From the NCBI RefSeq assembly GCF_036825875.1, contig NZ_DAISXK010000005.1, forward strand, positions 1 to 64,000: DNA of 64,000 bases, in the 5' to 3' direction. This stretch comes from Paucihalobacter sp036825875 (lineage in GTDB: Bacteria > Bacteroidota > Bacteroidia > Flavobacteriales > Flavobacteriaceae). Shown in pieces: positions 7,938 through 16,700 of the stretch (its first letter is position 1; every line of letters starts with the position of its first letter). The translations under genes were made by a program, and so were the position numbers. Below the pieces are notes generated by a model. It searched no databases and was not told where the DNA came from. It saw only the letters and a list, made by a program, of their open reading frames with translations.

Positions 7938-8905
7938 TACCCCAAAACACCTCTAACTCTACCCAAAACCTCATTGGCAACATGAGAAGCTTTTTCAGCC
8001 CCTGATGTTAATACGGCATCAATAGCATCAGTATTATTGATATAGTAATTGTAGGTTTCTCTTGGCTTGGCAAATTTCTCCAAAATTAATTCAAACAAGA
8101 CCTGTTTGGCGTGTCCGTAACCGTAACCACCTTGTTCGTAGTTGATTTTCATGGAGGTTACATCATTTGGGTTTGCCATTAGGCTGTAGATTGCAAAGCA
8201 ATTGCAAGTATTCCAATCCTTAGGTGCTTCCAATGGTGTGCTATCGGTTTGGATGCTCATAATCTGTTTGCGCAATTGTTTTTCAGGCAGAAAAATGTCG
8301 ATGATATTACCTTTGCTTTTGCTCATTTTTTCACCATCGGTGCCAGGAATAAGCATGGTGTCTTCTTGTATATCGGCTTCGGGTAATACAAATACTTCTG
8401 CATCCATACGGGCGTGAAACCGGGAGGCTACATCGCGGGTCATTTCAATGTGCTGTTGCTGGTCTTTTCCAACGGGCACAATTTCGGCGTCGTATAATAA
8501 AATATCAGCTGCCATCAACATTGGGTAGGTGAATAATCCAGAGTTGACATCTTCTAACCTATTCGCCTTATCCTTAAAGCTATGTGCTAAGGTGAGTCTT
8601 TGATAGGGAAAAAAGCAACTAAGATACCATGATAATTCGGTAACCTGTGGCACATCGCTTTGTCTGTAAAAAACCGTTTTTTCAGGATTTAAGCCAAATG
8701 CCAACCAAGCAGCTGCCGTAGAATAGGTGTTTTGCTTGAGTGTTTGAGCATCTTTTATTTGGGTAAGCGAATGTAAATCGGCTATAAATAAAAACGATTC
8801 ATTGTCTATAGTTTCCGATAATTTAATTGCTGGAATTATAGCGCCTAAAATATTACCTAAATGCGGGGTGCCGGTACTTTGTATGCCTGTGAGTATTCTT
8901 GCCAT
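7934..8905 (-). CDS. trpS: Tryptophanyl-tRNA synthetase
   Basis: A class I aminoacyl-tRNA synthetase that charges tRNA-Trp in the cytoplasm. The HIGH-type signature appears as TPHLGNILG near residue 13 and the KMSKS loop as GEKMSKSKGN near residue 191. The 323-residue length fits the bacterial TrpRS family. The stop overlaps the dprA-end remnant, so the insertion at dprA reaches exactly to the trpS terminus. A GNRA-looped hairpin lies just upstream of its start. Confidence 0.95.
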   Translation of the reverse strand: MARILTGIQSTGTPHLGNILGAIIPAIKLSETIDNESFLFIADLHSLTQIKDAQTLKQNTYSTAAAWLAFGLNPEKTVFYRQSDVPQVTELSWYLSCFFPYQRLTLAHSFKDKANRLEDVNSGLFTYPMLMAADILLYDAEIVPVGKDQQQHIEMTRDVASRFHARMDAEVFVLPEADIQEDTMLIPGTDGEKMSKSKGNIIDIFLPEKQLRKQIMSIQTDSTPLEAPKDWNTCNCFAIYSLMANPNDVTSMKINYEQGGYGYGHAKQVLFELILEKFAKPRETYNYYINNTDAIDAVLTSGAEKASHVANEVLGRVRGVLGY

Positions 8906-8908
8906 AAC

Positions 8909-8928
8909 ATGCCTGCGAAAGCAGGTAT
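8909..8928 (-). other. Short hairpin with GAAA tetraloop upstream of trpS
   Basis: GCCTGCGAAAGCAGGT forms a tight stem (8-bp including flanking pairs) closed by a GAAA loop, 3 bases before the trpS start codon. It may be a dispersed intergenic repeat, or a structure affecting ribosome access. Confidence 0.4.
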
Positions 8929-8978
8929 CTCGTTTTTAAGTTTAATAAGCCACAAATGTAACCATAGTTAGTAACAAA

Positions 8979-9005
8979 AAAAAGTGACTGTTTAGGTCAC
9001 TTTTT
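8979..9005 (-). terminator. Intrinsic terminator after the GlsB-type gene
   Basis: The arms AAAAAGTGAC (8979-8988) and GTCACTTTTT (8996-9005) pair across a 7-base loop. On the minus strand they are followed by a T run, ending the transcript of the gene at 9027-9269. Confidence 0.75.
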
Positions 9006-9026
9006 CATTGAAATTTTGTTAGATGA

Positions 9027-9269
9027 TTACCTTCTAAACAAACCTGCAATTAATAAAAGCACAATGGCACCGATGGCTCCAGTTACAATATCGCCGATAA
9101 ATCCATCGGAAATGTGAATTCCGAAATAGTTGAACAGCCAGTTGCCAATAACGCCACCAACAATCCCTAAAAGAATATTGATGAGTAAGCCAAAGCCGCC
9201 ACCTCTCATTAAACTACCTGCTAACCAGCCGGCAATCGCTCCAATTAATAATGCATACAGTAATCCCAT
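9027..9269 (-). CDS. GlsB/YeaQ/YmgE-family small membrane protein
   Basis: The protein is 80 residues, almost wholly hydrophobic and glycine-rich, with three predicted membrane helices (about 3-22, 28-48 and 57-77). The AGWLAGSLMRGGGFG pattern is typical of the transglycosylase-associated / GlsB family, linked to general stress responses in other bacteria. No enzymatic residues are visible. It is flanked by its own terminator and is divergent from the acyltransferase gene, so it is probably monocistronic. Confidence 0.85.
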   Translation of the reverse strand: MGLLYALLIGAIAGWLAGSLMRGGGFGLLINILLGIVGGVIGNWLFNYFGIHISDGFIGDIVTGAIGAIVLLLIAGLFRR

Positions 9270-9337
9270 GATTGTTTAAGTTTAAAATTGTACACTAAAT
9301 GTAATACATATTTATTAAATACTAATTTTACATCGCG

Positions 9338-10096
9338 ATGAAGCTACTTAAATACCCTTTTTGGATTATATATCGTATTTGGTTTTATGTCTTGGTGGCA
9401 TTACCAATCATCTTTTTATTTCCCGTATTAATTATTTCTATTTCAAAGGAAAAGTGGTATCCTTATTTTTTTAAACTCGCGCAATTTTGGGCTAAGTTTA
9501 TTTTAATAGGAATGGGTTTTAGATTGAAAATGGTCTATCAACAAAAACCTGAACGGCATAAAAGCTATATGTTTGTTGCCAATCATACTTCTATGGCTGA
9601 TATTATGCTGATGTTGGTTAGCGTAAAAAACCCTTTTGTGTTCGTTGGAAAGCAAGAGCTGGCTAAAATTCCCTTATTTGGTTTTTTCTACAAGCGCACT
9701 TGTATTTTGGTAGATAGGAATAGTGCTAAAAGTAGGCAAGCCGTTTTTTTAAGAGCACAACGTCGTTTAAAACAAGGTTTGAGTATTTGTATCTTTCCAG
9801 AAGGCGGTGTTCCTGAGGAACACATTGTGCTGGACGAATTTAAAGATGGTGCTTTTAGATTGGCAATCAATCACAAAATACCAGTGGTTCCAATAACATT
9901 TTTTGATAACAAAAAACGTTTTTCTTACACCTTTTTTAGTGGTGGCCCTGGTAAAATGCGAGCATGGGTGCATACATTTATCAACACAGAAGGTATGACA
10001 ATTGTCGATACAAAAAACGTTAAAAATCGGGCGTGGGAAATCATCCACAATACCTTAGTGTCAGAAACAAAAAAAGCTACCTCTGGCACGAAGTAG
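9338..10096 (+). CDS. 1-acyl-sn-glycerol-3-phosphate acyltransferase (PlsC family)
   Basis: This membrane enzyme adds the second acyl chain to lysophosphatidic acid in phospholipid synthesis. An N-terminal hydrophobic stretch (about residues 8-32) precedes the catalytic NHTSMAD motif (H-x4-D, about residues 82-88) and the substrate-binding FPEGG near 152. The length of 252 residues is normal. A second PlsC-type protein lies at 51046-51786, so the genome has at least two paralogues. Confidence 0.87.
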   Translation: MKLLKYPFWIIYRIWFYVLVALPIIFLFPVLIISISKEKWYPYFFKLAQFWAKFILIGMGFRLKMVYQQKPERHKSYMFVANHTSMADIMLMLVSVKNPFVFVGKQELAKIPLFGFFYKRTCILVDRNSAKSRQAVFLRAQRRLKQGLSICIFPEGGVPEEHIVLDEFKDGAFRLAINHKIPVVPITFFDNKKRFSYTFFSGGPGKMRAWVHTFINTEGMTIVDTKNVKNRAWEIIHNTLVSETKKATSGTK

Positions 10097-10152
10097 CTCT
10101 TTTCTCATCATTGCTTATTGAGCAATAACTAATCTAACCAACCAAAAAAAAC

Positions 10153-11685
10153 CTAAAACTTAAAACTTAAGCCTGTATATACACCCACAAAAAACGGCTG
10201 AAAATCGCCGAATGTATTGCTGAATGTATTTATTTGATACTTGAAAATGGGTTCAAGATTAAATTGAAACGACTTTGAAAAATTGTAAAACACACCCAAT
10301 CCAAAATTAGCACTATAGCTCACATCATTAATGTTGTTTGCTTCTCCAATTAAAGTGCCGTTGCCATTTTGAATTTCAAATATATTATTGTTGTTCAGGA
10401 AAAATGTACTAAATCCGCCAATAACATTAAGACCAACTTTTTTATCTACCAAACTGTATTCTAATTCTAACGGTACTTCTATAAATCCAAATTGTTGTTC
10501 AAGAGAACTCAAATCGGCTGTTTTTACGATATCAGGCGCACTGGACAAGGACACTGCTCTATTACTGAGGTAATTGGTGGTAGTAACATTTTGGTTAAAC
10601 TTAATGTTAGAAATATTACTTGCATTATTAGAGTTTCTGGCACTAGCATCTGAGGTTATGATACCGTTGGTGCGATAATCAAAACCAACAGCATTAATTC
10701 CTGTGCGGACTCTTAATTTTTTATTAATGGCGTAACTAGTAGAAATTCCATAGCTCATATTAATATCGGAACTTTTGCTGTTTTCGTTAAATTGACTATG
10801 AATGCTAGAACCTTCACCTAAAGAATTAAAATAAACAGGTGCCACATTTGGCGAAACGCGCCACCTGTTTAATGCTTCTTTTTCTTCTCCATCTATAATG
10901 TTTTCAGCCTCAGCAATGGCTTCTTCAATAGTTTTTTCAGTAGCTAATGTTTCTTTTGGGATGTCTTCTTCTTTTTCAATTTTACTTGTTAATTCGCTTT
11001 CACCAGTCACTTTAAAATTTATATCTTCTTGCTTTGTTACCAATTCAATTACCTTTTCTTTGTTGGTTTTTTCAATAGCTTCTGAGGCAACATCGGCATT
11101 GTTATCTTGCATTATTTCTTTATTTATCAAAGTTGAGGCTTGCTCGGATGATTTTTCCTCATTCAATTTTTTATCCTTAACCTGATTGCTTTCGGCGATT
11201 GCATTTGACTTTTCTGGATAGCTTTCGTTTGCCAACCTTTTAGTTTTATTGTCGATTTTTGATTTTATAGCATCCTTAGTTAAATCGTTGTTTGTAGTTA
11301 TGGTTGAATTATTAGTAATCTGCCGATGTGTTTCTATTGAAGATTCATTGTTATCGGAATTTTGATTTTCAAAAACAAGCTCGCCATCCTGTATTTTCGG
11401 ATTGGATGGAACGTTTTTAGTTGAATCTAAAATTGTTTCATTTTGATTTAATACAGAATTATTTTGAGATTGGTTAGCATTAAAAACACCGTAACCAATA
11501 CCAAGCATAAGCACTAAAGCAGCAGCGATACCTCCCAATTTCCACCAGAATGGAATTATTTTACGGTCCTTCTTTTCACTTTGTAGCTCAGCTTGAATGC
11601 CTTCCCAAACGTTTGGCTTGGGTTGTGCTTCAAAGTTTTTCAGTTTTTCCTGAAAAATTCTATCTATGTTTTTCTTCTCTTTCAT
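10153..11685 (-). CDS. Membrane-anchored beta-barrel-like protein paired with an ECF sigma factor
   Basis: The N-terminal ~40 residues are charged and contain PKPNVWEGIQAEL, a motif typical of the cytoplasmic end of Bacteroidota proteins encoded beside sigma factors. One membrane helix follows (about 44-68), then ~200 low-complexity Asn/Lys/Glu-rich residues. From about residue 290 there is an outer-membrane-type domain with alternating strands and the terminal aromatic F-K-F. The gene starts directly after the sigma factor stop with no spacer. Its role is probably an anti-sigma or envelope sensor, but this is inferred from layout. Confidence 0.7.
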   Translation of the reverse strand: MKEKKNIDRIFQEKLKNFEAQPKPNVWEGIQAELQSEKKDRKIIPFWWKLGGIAAALVLMLGIGYGVFNANQSQNNSVLNQNETILDSTKNVPSNPKIQDGELVFENQNSDNNESSIETHRQITNNSTITTNNDLTKDAIKSKIDNKTKRLANESYPEKSNAIAESNQVKDKKLNEEKSSEQASTLINKEIMQDNNADVASEAIEKTNKEKVIELVTKQEDINFKVTGESELTSKIEKEEDIPKETLATEKTIEEAIAEAENIIDGEEKEALNRWRVSPNVAPVYFNSLGEGSSIHSQFNENSKSSDINMSYGISTSYAINKKLRVRTGINAVGFDYRTNGIITSDASARNSNNASNISNIKFNQNVTTTNYLSNRAVSLSSAPDIVKTADLSSLEQQFGFIEVPLELEYSLVDKKVGLNVIGGFSTFFLNNNNIFEIQNGNGTLIGEANNINDVSYSANFGLGVFYNFSKSFQFNLEPIFKYQINTFSNTFGDFQPFFVGVYTGLSFKF

Positions 11686-12228
11686 TTAAACATTTTGAGA
11701 GTTGGCTCCCATTTTGTTGTTTTCAATTTTTTCTTTTAAAATCAGCCGTGCTCTCGCTAGATTAGACTTAGATGTACCAATATTTATGTTGAGCATCTCG
11801 GCTATTTCACTGTGTGAATATCCATCTAAAGCGTATAGATTGAAAACCAACCGATACCTATCTGGAAGTTCTTGAATTATCTTTAACAAGAAGTCAATAT
11901 GAATGTCATCGTTATCAACCTCTACAGTAACTTCTTCAATTTGATTGTCATTGATGATATCAAAAACACCAATGCTTCTATATTTTTGTAATGCTGTGTT
12001 AATGGCAATACGTTTCATCCAACCTTCAAAAGAACCTTTGTGCTTATATTGTTCAATTTTTTTAAATATTGTTATAAAAGCATCGTGCAGCGTGTCTTCA
12101 GCCGCTGCATAATCGCTAGAATACTTAAGGCAGAGTGAAAACAGTTTACCCGAATAGAGTTCATATAACTGGCTCTGTGCTTTAGCATCATTTTTTTTAC
12201 AATTTTCTATGAGTTGATCTAAACTCAC
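11686..12228 (-). CDS. ECF-type RNA polymerase sigma factor
   Basis: The 180-residue protein has sigma region 2 (LYSGKLFSLCLKYSSDYAAA, then DTLHDAF for core and -10 binding) and region 4 with a helix-turn-helix (YSHSEIAEMLNINIGTSKSN). The start is GTG at 12228. The ATG overlapping it is out of frame and meets TGA at once. The stop abuts the ATG of the membrane/barrel gene with no spacer. The target regulon is not evident. Confidence 0.88.
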   Translation of the reverse strand: MSLDQLIENCKKNDAKAQSQLYELYSGKLFSLCLKYSSDYAAAEDTLHDAFITIFKKIEQYKHKGSFEGWMKRIAINTALQKYRSIGVFDIINDNQIEEVTVEVDNDDIHIDFLLKIIQELPDRYRLVFNLYALDGYSHSEIAEMLNINIGTSKSNLARARLILKEKIENNKMGANSQNV

Positions 12229-12257
12229 ATTTAGTTGATGTTGGTTATAATTAAGTT

Positions 12258-12671
12258 TTATTCAACAACTGGCACCTCTACAATCATGTAAGTATCATTT
12301 CCGCCGCCATCTGATCCTTGCCAAAATTTAAATACATAGTGATCAAAATTTCCATTGACAAAAAAGTTAAATGAAGCTTCATCTTGGGTTGGATCGCTTG
12401 AACAATTTAAATCGTTGTTAATTGAATTTATAACTGCAATTGTCCGTTCATTGGAGTTAGACAAAAAATAAAAGTCATTAAATTCGTAACAAGGGTTCGG
12501 CTTGGTATAACCAACTGTAATAGTGTAAGTTTCTCCTGTCACAAATTCTTCAGGTAACCCATGTGTTTGAATTGGTAATATTTCAAAGGAAAAATTTGTT
12601 GGATTGTTGTCATCAATACTACATGAACTTAGGACAAACCCTATAGCCATTAACAATAAAATGTTTTTCAT
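12258..12671 (-). CDS. Small putative lipoprotein, unknown function
   Basis: Starting at the ATG at 12671, the product is 137 residues with a signal peptide ending in the lipobox GFVLSSC, then SIDDNNPTNF. An upstream TTG in frame (12689) is less likely because it would place a charged extension before the signal. Two further pairs of Cys (PNPCYEF and DLNCSSD) may form a disulphide. The rest is short beta-rich sequence ending MIVEVPVVE. It resembles no family I can name. It lies between the sigma factor and recA. Confidence 0.65.
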   Translation of the reverse strand: MKNILLLMAIGFVLSSCSIDDNNPTNFSFEILPIQTHGLPEEFVTGETYTITVGYTKPNPCYEFNDFYFLSNSNERTIAVINSINNDLNCSSDPTQDEASFNFFVNGNFDHYVFKFWQGSDGGGNDTYMIVEVPVVE

Positions 12672-12737
12672 TACAAATAATTTATTCAAAGGTTTTAATT
12701 TATAGATGCAGAAAATACGTAAAGGTTGCGTTAAAAA

Positions 12738-12769
12738 ATCAAAATCCTGAAATATTTCAGGATTTTGAT
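12738..12769 (-). terminator. recA terminator (perfect 32-bp palindrome)
   Basis: Two 16-base arms, ATCAAAATCCTGAAAT and its exact complement, form a hairpin ending 5 bases before the recA stop. On the minus strand it is followed by TTTTTT, a good intrinsic terminator. Confidence 0.85.
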
Positions 12770-12774
12770 TTGGT

Positions 12775-13785
12775 TTAAGCCTTTGTTTGTTCGTTTATTT
12801 CAGCGCGAACTTTAGCTTCAATTTCATCCATAAGTTCTGGATTGTCCTTAATCAAATCTTTTACTGCGTCCCTACCTTGTCCAAGTTTGGTATCTTCATA
12901 GCTAAACCATGAGCCACTTTTTTTAATGATTTCTAATTCAACAGCTAAATCTAAAATTTCACCAACTTTAGAAATGCCTTCTCCATACATAATATCAAAC
13001 TCAGCTACTTTAAATGGTGGCGCTACTTTGTTTTTTACCACTTTGACTTTGGTTTTGTTACCAGTAACGTTAGAATTATTGTCCTTTATTTGGGTTGAAC
13101 GTCGGATATCTAACCGAATAGATGCATAAAATTTTAAGGCGTTTCCACCGGTCGTGGTTTCTGGATTCCCAAACATAACACCAATTTTTTCTCTGAGCTG
13201 GTTGATAAAAATCATCGTGCAATTCGTTTTGCTGATGGTTGCAGTAAGTTTTCTTAAGGCTTGTGACATCAATCTTGCATGCAACCCCATTTTTGAATCG
13301 CCCATTTCGCCTTCTATTTCACTTTTAGGCGTTAAGGCTGCTACTGAATCAATAACAACAATATCAATGGCGCCAGAACGTACTAGATTTTCAGCTATTT
13401 CTAAAGCTTGTTCCCCATTATCAGGCTGTGAAATAATTAAATTTTCCAAATCCACACCTAATTTTCCAGCATAAGTTCTATCAAAGGCGTGTTCTGCATC
13501 AATAAAAGCAGCAATACCGCCTGCTTTTTGGGCTTCGGTAATGGCGTGTAAGGTTAAAGTTGTTTTTCCTGAAGATTCTGGTCCGTAAATCTCGATAACC
13601 CGGCCTCTTGGGTATCCACCTACACCAAGCGCAATATCTAAACCTAAGGATCCTGACGGAATCACTTCAACATCTACCACAGCCATGTCGCTCATTTTCA
13701 TCACTGTGCCTTTTCCGTATGCTTTATCTAACTTGTCTAAAGTTAATTTTAGCGCTTTTAATTTTGCTTCTTTTTCACTACTCAT
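12775..13785 (-). CDS. recA: Recombinase RecA
   Basis: RecA forms filaments on single-stranded DNA, drives strand exchange and triggers LexA cleavage. The Walker A motif GPESSGKTT near residue 67, the VIDSVAAL segment and the FINQLREKIGVMFGNPETTT loop are all present. The open frame reaches a GTG at 13791, but the ATG at 13785 with an AAAAGAG purine run just upstream is the better start (336 residues, MSSEKEAKL). With DprA in the same window it supplies the two partners of transformation recombination. Confidence 0.96.
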   Translation of the reverse strand: MSSEKEAKLKALKLTLDKLDKAYGKGTVMKMSDMAVVDVEVIPSGSLGLDIALGVGGYPRGRVIEIYGPESSGKTTLTLHAITEAQKAGGIAAFIDAEHAFDRTYAGKLGVDLENLIISQPDNGEQALEIAENLVRSGAIDIVVIDSVAALTPKSEIEGEMGDSKMGLHARLMSQALRKLTATISKTNCTMIFINQLREKIGVMFGNPETTTGGNALKFYASIRLDIRRSTQIKDNNSNVTGNKTKVKVVKNKVAPPFKVAEFDIMYGEGISKVGEILDLAVELEIIKKSGSWFSYEDTKLGQGRDAVKDLIKDNPELMDEIEAKVRAEINEQTKA

Positions 13786-13791
13786 GTTCAC

Positions 13792-14088
13792 TCTTTTATT
13801 AATTGATATGACTGCTAAATTACTACATCTTTTAGCATATTACAATTTTATCACGCAACCTTTTTATAGTTTTTGTATCTAACATTTATAAAGGGAAGAT
13901 TTTGCTATGAAAAAGAGTTATTACCTTTTAAATATCAAGTTCTAATATTTATTTTTTGTGGTGATTGATAAATATTTAAGAGCTTTAGGGTGACCTTAGT
14001 TTATACAGAATTGTTGGTTACAAAGTGTTTCAAATGTTTTAAAAAGCAATGATGAACAAATGAAATTTTTAAGTAAAATTATCTTAAC
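13792..14088. other. Intergenic region between recA and the candidate RNA; no gene seen
   Basis: About 300 AT-rich bases upstream of recA. The only start-like frame is a 12-codon ORF at about 13907, which has no support. The recA promoter should lie here, but no clean TAnnTTTG element could be placed. Confidence 0.5.
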
Positions 14089-14245
14089 AAATTTTGGCGC
14101 TACAACTGAAGTTATGGTCAATAGCAGTTGTAAAGCCGACGGTGGTTAGCTCGTTTGAGGTTTTTGAAATTAAACAAATTTGAAAAATTAATAACGAGTT
14201 AGTCTAAGAAAAGCGCTTTGGAGTATTTCCAAAGCGCTTTTTGAT
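14089..14245 (+). ncRNA. Candidate structured small RNA ending in a strong terminator
   Basis: Three hairpins lie in a row between divergent recA and trhO. The first is CAACTG/CAGTTG (14103-14130). The second is TAGCTCGTT with AACGAGTTA (14147-14155 with 14193-14201, one G-U pair). The third is a strong terminator. An AAATTTTG at 14089-14096 is one base off the -7 consensus and would start transcription near 14102, at the foot of the first hairpin. No protein-coding frame is visible. I do not recognise a known family (it is not tmRNA or SRP RNA). It could be a 6S-like or other regulatory RNA. Confidence 0.4.
14209..14241 (+). terminator. Strong intrinsic terminator with no upstream coding gene
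   Basis: The arms AAAAGCGCTTTGGA (14209-14222) and TCCAAAGCGCTTTT (14228-14241) form a 14-bp stem with a 5-base loop and a T tail. Neither neighbouring gene is transcribed toward it on this strand, so it implies an unannotated transcript. Confidence 0.8.
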
Positions 14246-14313
14246 TGTTCATTATTAGCAAAAGCAGTACTTTTGTGCTTTAAAATTCTCTAACCTTAAT
14301 AAATTGGTATAGC

Positions 14314-15378
14314 ATGCAACTGTACAATAACTTAAGTAAAAAAGAGAGAGCAGTACTTATCGAGCAAGCGGGGAAAGACCGTTTGACTATCTCTTTTTAC
14401 AAATATGCCAAAATTGGCAATCCTGAATTATTTAGAAATCATATGTTTTTAGCTTGGAACGAACTAGATGTTTTAGGCAGAATTCATGTGGCAAATGAAG
14501 GTATTAATGCCCAATTATCGATTCCTGCTGATAACTTTGAGGCTTTCAAACACCATTTAGACAGCATTTCATTTCTAGAAAATGTAAGATTGAATATTGC
14601 TGTAGAACATGATAATTTTTCGTTTTTAAAATTGAAAGTTAAAGTTCGCGATAAAATTTTGGCGGACGGGCTTAACGACCAGACATTCGATGTTACCAAT
14701 AAAGGACAACATTTAAATGCCGAAAAGTTTAATGAGCTAATAGACAATCCTAATACCATTTTAGTGGACATGCGCAACCATTATGAAAGTGAAATCGGTC
14801 ATTTTAAAAATGCTGTGATACCTGATGTGGATACCTTTAGAGAATCACTCCCCATAATTGAAGAGGATTTAAAAGATTTTAAAGCCGACAAAAATCTTGT
14901 GATGTATTGTACTGGTGGCATAAGATGCGAAAAGGCTAGTGCCTATTACAAGCACAAAGGCTTTAAAAATGTGTTTCAATTAGAAGGTGGAATTATTAAT
15001 TACGTTCATGAGGTTCAAGAAAAAGGACTTGAAAACAAATTTATTGGGAAGAATTTTGTATTTGACGAACGTCGTTCAGAAAAAATTTCAGACGATATAA
15101 TTGCCAATTGTCATCAGTGTGGCAAACCAGCAGATACGCATGTAAATTGCGCCAATGAAGCTTGTCATTTATTATTCATACAATGCGATGAATGCAAAGA
15201 AAAAATGGAAAACTGCTGTTCAACAAACTGCATGGAAATAAACCGATTGCCATACGAAGAACAAAAAGAAATGCGAAAAGGTCAAGGAAACAGTAACGAT
15301 ATTTTTAAAAAAGGAAGAGCTGACCATTTACCCTATAAAAAAGACTTGCGAAATATATTTGAAAACTTCACACCCTAA
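14314..15378 (+). CDS. trhO: tRNA uridine(34) hydroxylase TrhO (rhodanese family)
   Basis: TrhO (YceA) hydroxylates uridine 34 at the wobble position of tRNAs. The 354-residue protein has an N-terminal acylphosphatase-like half, a rhodanese domain (about residues 140-235) with the active-site loop MYCTGGIRCEKA and Cys near residue 199, and a C-terminal Cys-rich tail with CHQCGKP, CANEACH, CDECKE and CCSTNC, probably zinc-binding. This layout is the standard long form of the family. Confidence 0.9.
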   Translation: MQLYNNLSKKERAVLIEQAGKDRLTISFYKYAKIGNPELFRNHMFLAWNELDVLGRIHVANEGINAQLSIPADNFEAFKHHLDSISFLENVRLNIAVEHDNFSFLKLKVKVRDKILADGLNDQTFDVTNKGQHLNAEKFNELIDNPNTILVDMRNHYESEIGHFKNAVIPDVDTFRESLPIIEEDLKDFKADKNLVMYCTGGIRCEKASAYYKHKGFKNVFQLEGGIINYVHEVQEKGLENKFIGKNFVFDERRSEKISDDIIANCHQCGKPADTHVNCANEACHLLFIQCDECKEKMENCCSTNCMEINRLPYEEQKEMRKGQGNSNDIFKKGRADHLPYKKDLRNIFENFTP

Positions 15379-15527
15379 AAACAATAACACCCTTATTAAT
15401 ATTGTTATAAATTCATCTAAATTGAATTAACTGAATAAATAATTTTATCTTAGCTAATTAATAAATACGAATCCTCTTTTTGAAGAATGTTTTCTCACAT
15501 TTATCAAGAAAATAATATATAAAATTT

Positions 15528-16700
15528 ATGAGTTGTAACAGTTGTTCAACCGGAAAAGATGGACAGCCAAAGGGTTGTAAAAACAATGGTACTTGTGGCA
15601 CTGATAGCTGTAATAAGCTCACTGTTTTTGATTGGCTTTCTAACATGTCGCTGCCCGATGGAGAAACACACTTTAATGCTGTTGAAGTCCGTTTTAAAAA
15701 TGGACGCAAACAATACTTTTTAAATACCGAAAATTTAACTTTAAGTATTGGCGATGTTGTGGCTACTCAAGCAAAATCAGGCCATGATATTGGTATGGTA
15801 ACCCTAACAGGTGAATTGGTGCGTATTCAAATGAAGCGAAAAAATATAGACATTGATGATCGCGAAAACGTACTTAAAATTTACCGAAAAGCCACCCAAA
15901 GAGATATCGATATTTGGAAAGATGCCAGAGAACGCGAAGATCCAATGAAGGTAAAAGCTAGGCAATTTGCCATCGATTTAAAACTTCATATGAAAATATC
16001 AGATATCGAATTTCAAGGAGATGCAAGCAAAGCTACTTTTTATTATACGGCCGAAGATCGCGTAGATTTTAGAGAACTTATCAAGTTATTTGCACGTGAA
16101 TTTAAAACCAGAATCGAAATGAAACAGGTTGGTTTTCGTCAAGAAGCCGCACGTCTCGGTGGCATTGGTTCCTGTGGAAGAGAACTTTGTTGTTCTACTT
16201 GGTTAACCGATTTTAGGTCGGTTAGTACTTCAGCTGCCAGATATCAACAATTATCGCTCAATCCTTTAAAATTAGCAGGACAGTGCGGTAAATTAAAATG
16301 CTGTTTAAATTATGAGTTGGATGCTTATTTAGATGCACTGAAAGAATTCCCAAAAACAGAGGTTAAGTTATACACCGAAAAAGGCGTAGGTGCCTGTCAA
16401 AAAATCGATATTTTTAAAGGAGTACTTTGGTACGCCTACGAAGGTGAATGGATGAATTGGCATAAATTAACAGCGGCTCAGGCCAATGTTATCATAGACT
16501 TAAATAAGAAAAAACAAAAAGTTGCAAGCCTCGAAGAATTCGCTGTTGAATTACTAGAAGAAACAAAAGTCGCTTTTGAAAATGTAGTAGGACAAGACAG
16601 TTTAACGCGGTTCGATAGTCCAAAAACGTCTCGTAAACGTAATAATAAGAACTCTAATAACCGAAAAAGAAAGCCGCAAAACAATGCTAAAAAAAGTTAG
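15528..16700 (+). CDS. PSP1-domain protein (RicT/YaaT-like)
   Basis: The central PSP1 domain is clear, with GSCGRELCCSTW and the C-terminal LKCCLNYELDAY typical of RicT. In Bacillus, RicT with RicA and RicF holds iron-sulphur clusters and assists RNase Y in mRNA maturation. Here the N-terminus adds Cys 3, 6, 17, 23 and 28 (MSCNSCSTGKDGQPKGCKNN), seen in Bacteroidota homologues and suggesting a metal or Fe-S site. The last ~35 residues are Lys/Arg/Asn-rich. The 3' end overlaps gldH by 17 bases. Confidence 0.85.
   Translation: MSCNSCSTGKDGQPKGCKNNGTCGTDSCNKLTVFDWLSNMSLPDGETHFNAVEVRFKNGRKQYFLNTENLTLSIGDVVATQAKSGHDIGMVTLTGELVRIQMKRKNIDIDDRENVLKIYRKATQRDIDIWKDAREREDPMKVKARQFAIDLKLHMKISDIEFQGDASKATFYYTAEDRVDFRELIKLFAREFKTRIEMKQVGFRQEAARLGGIGSCGRELCCSTWLTDFRSVSTSAARYQQLSLNPLKLAGQCGKLKCCLNYELDAYLDALKEFPKTEVKLYTEKGVGACQKIDIFKGVLWYAYEGEWMNWHKLTAAQANVIIDLNKKKQKVASLEEFAVELLEETKVAFENVVGQDSLTRFDSPKTSRKRNNKNSNNRKRKPQNNAKKS

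Noticed and set aside
10898..11185. 95-residue plus-strand frame within the sigma-partner gene
   Set aside because: Comes from the Asn/Lys/Glu-rich linker read in reverse; composition is Ser/Leu/Phe-biased and carries no motif.
13907..13945. 12-codon ORF upstream of the candidate RNA
   Set aside because: Too short and without conserved features; start near AT-rich sequence common by chance.
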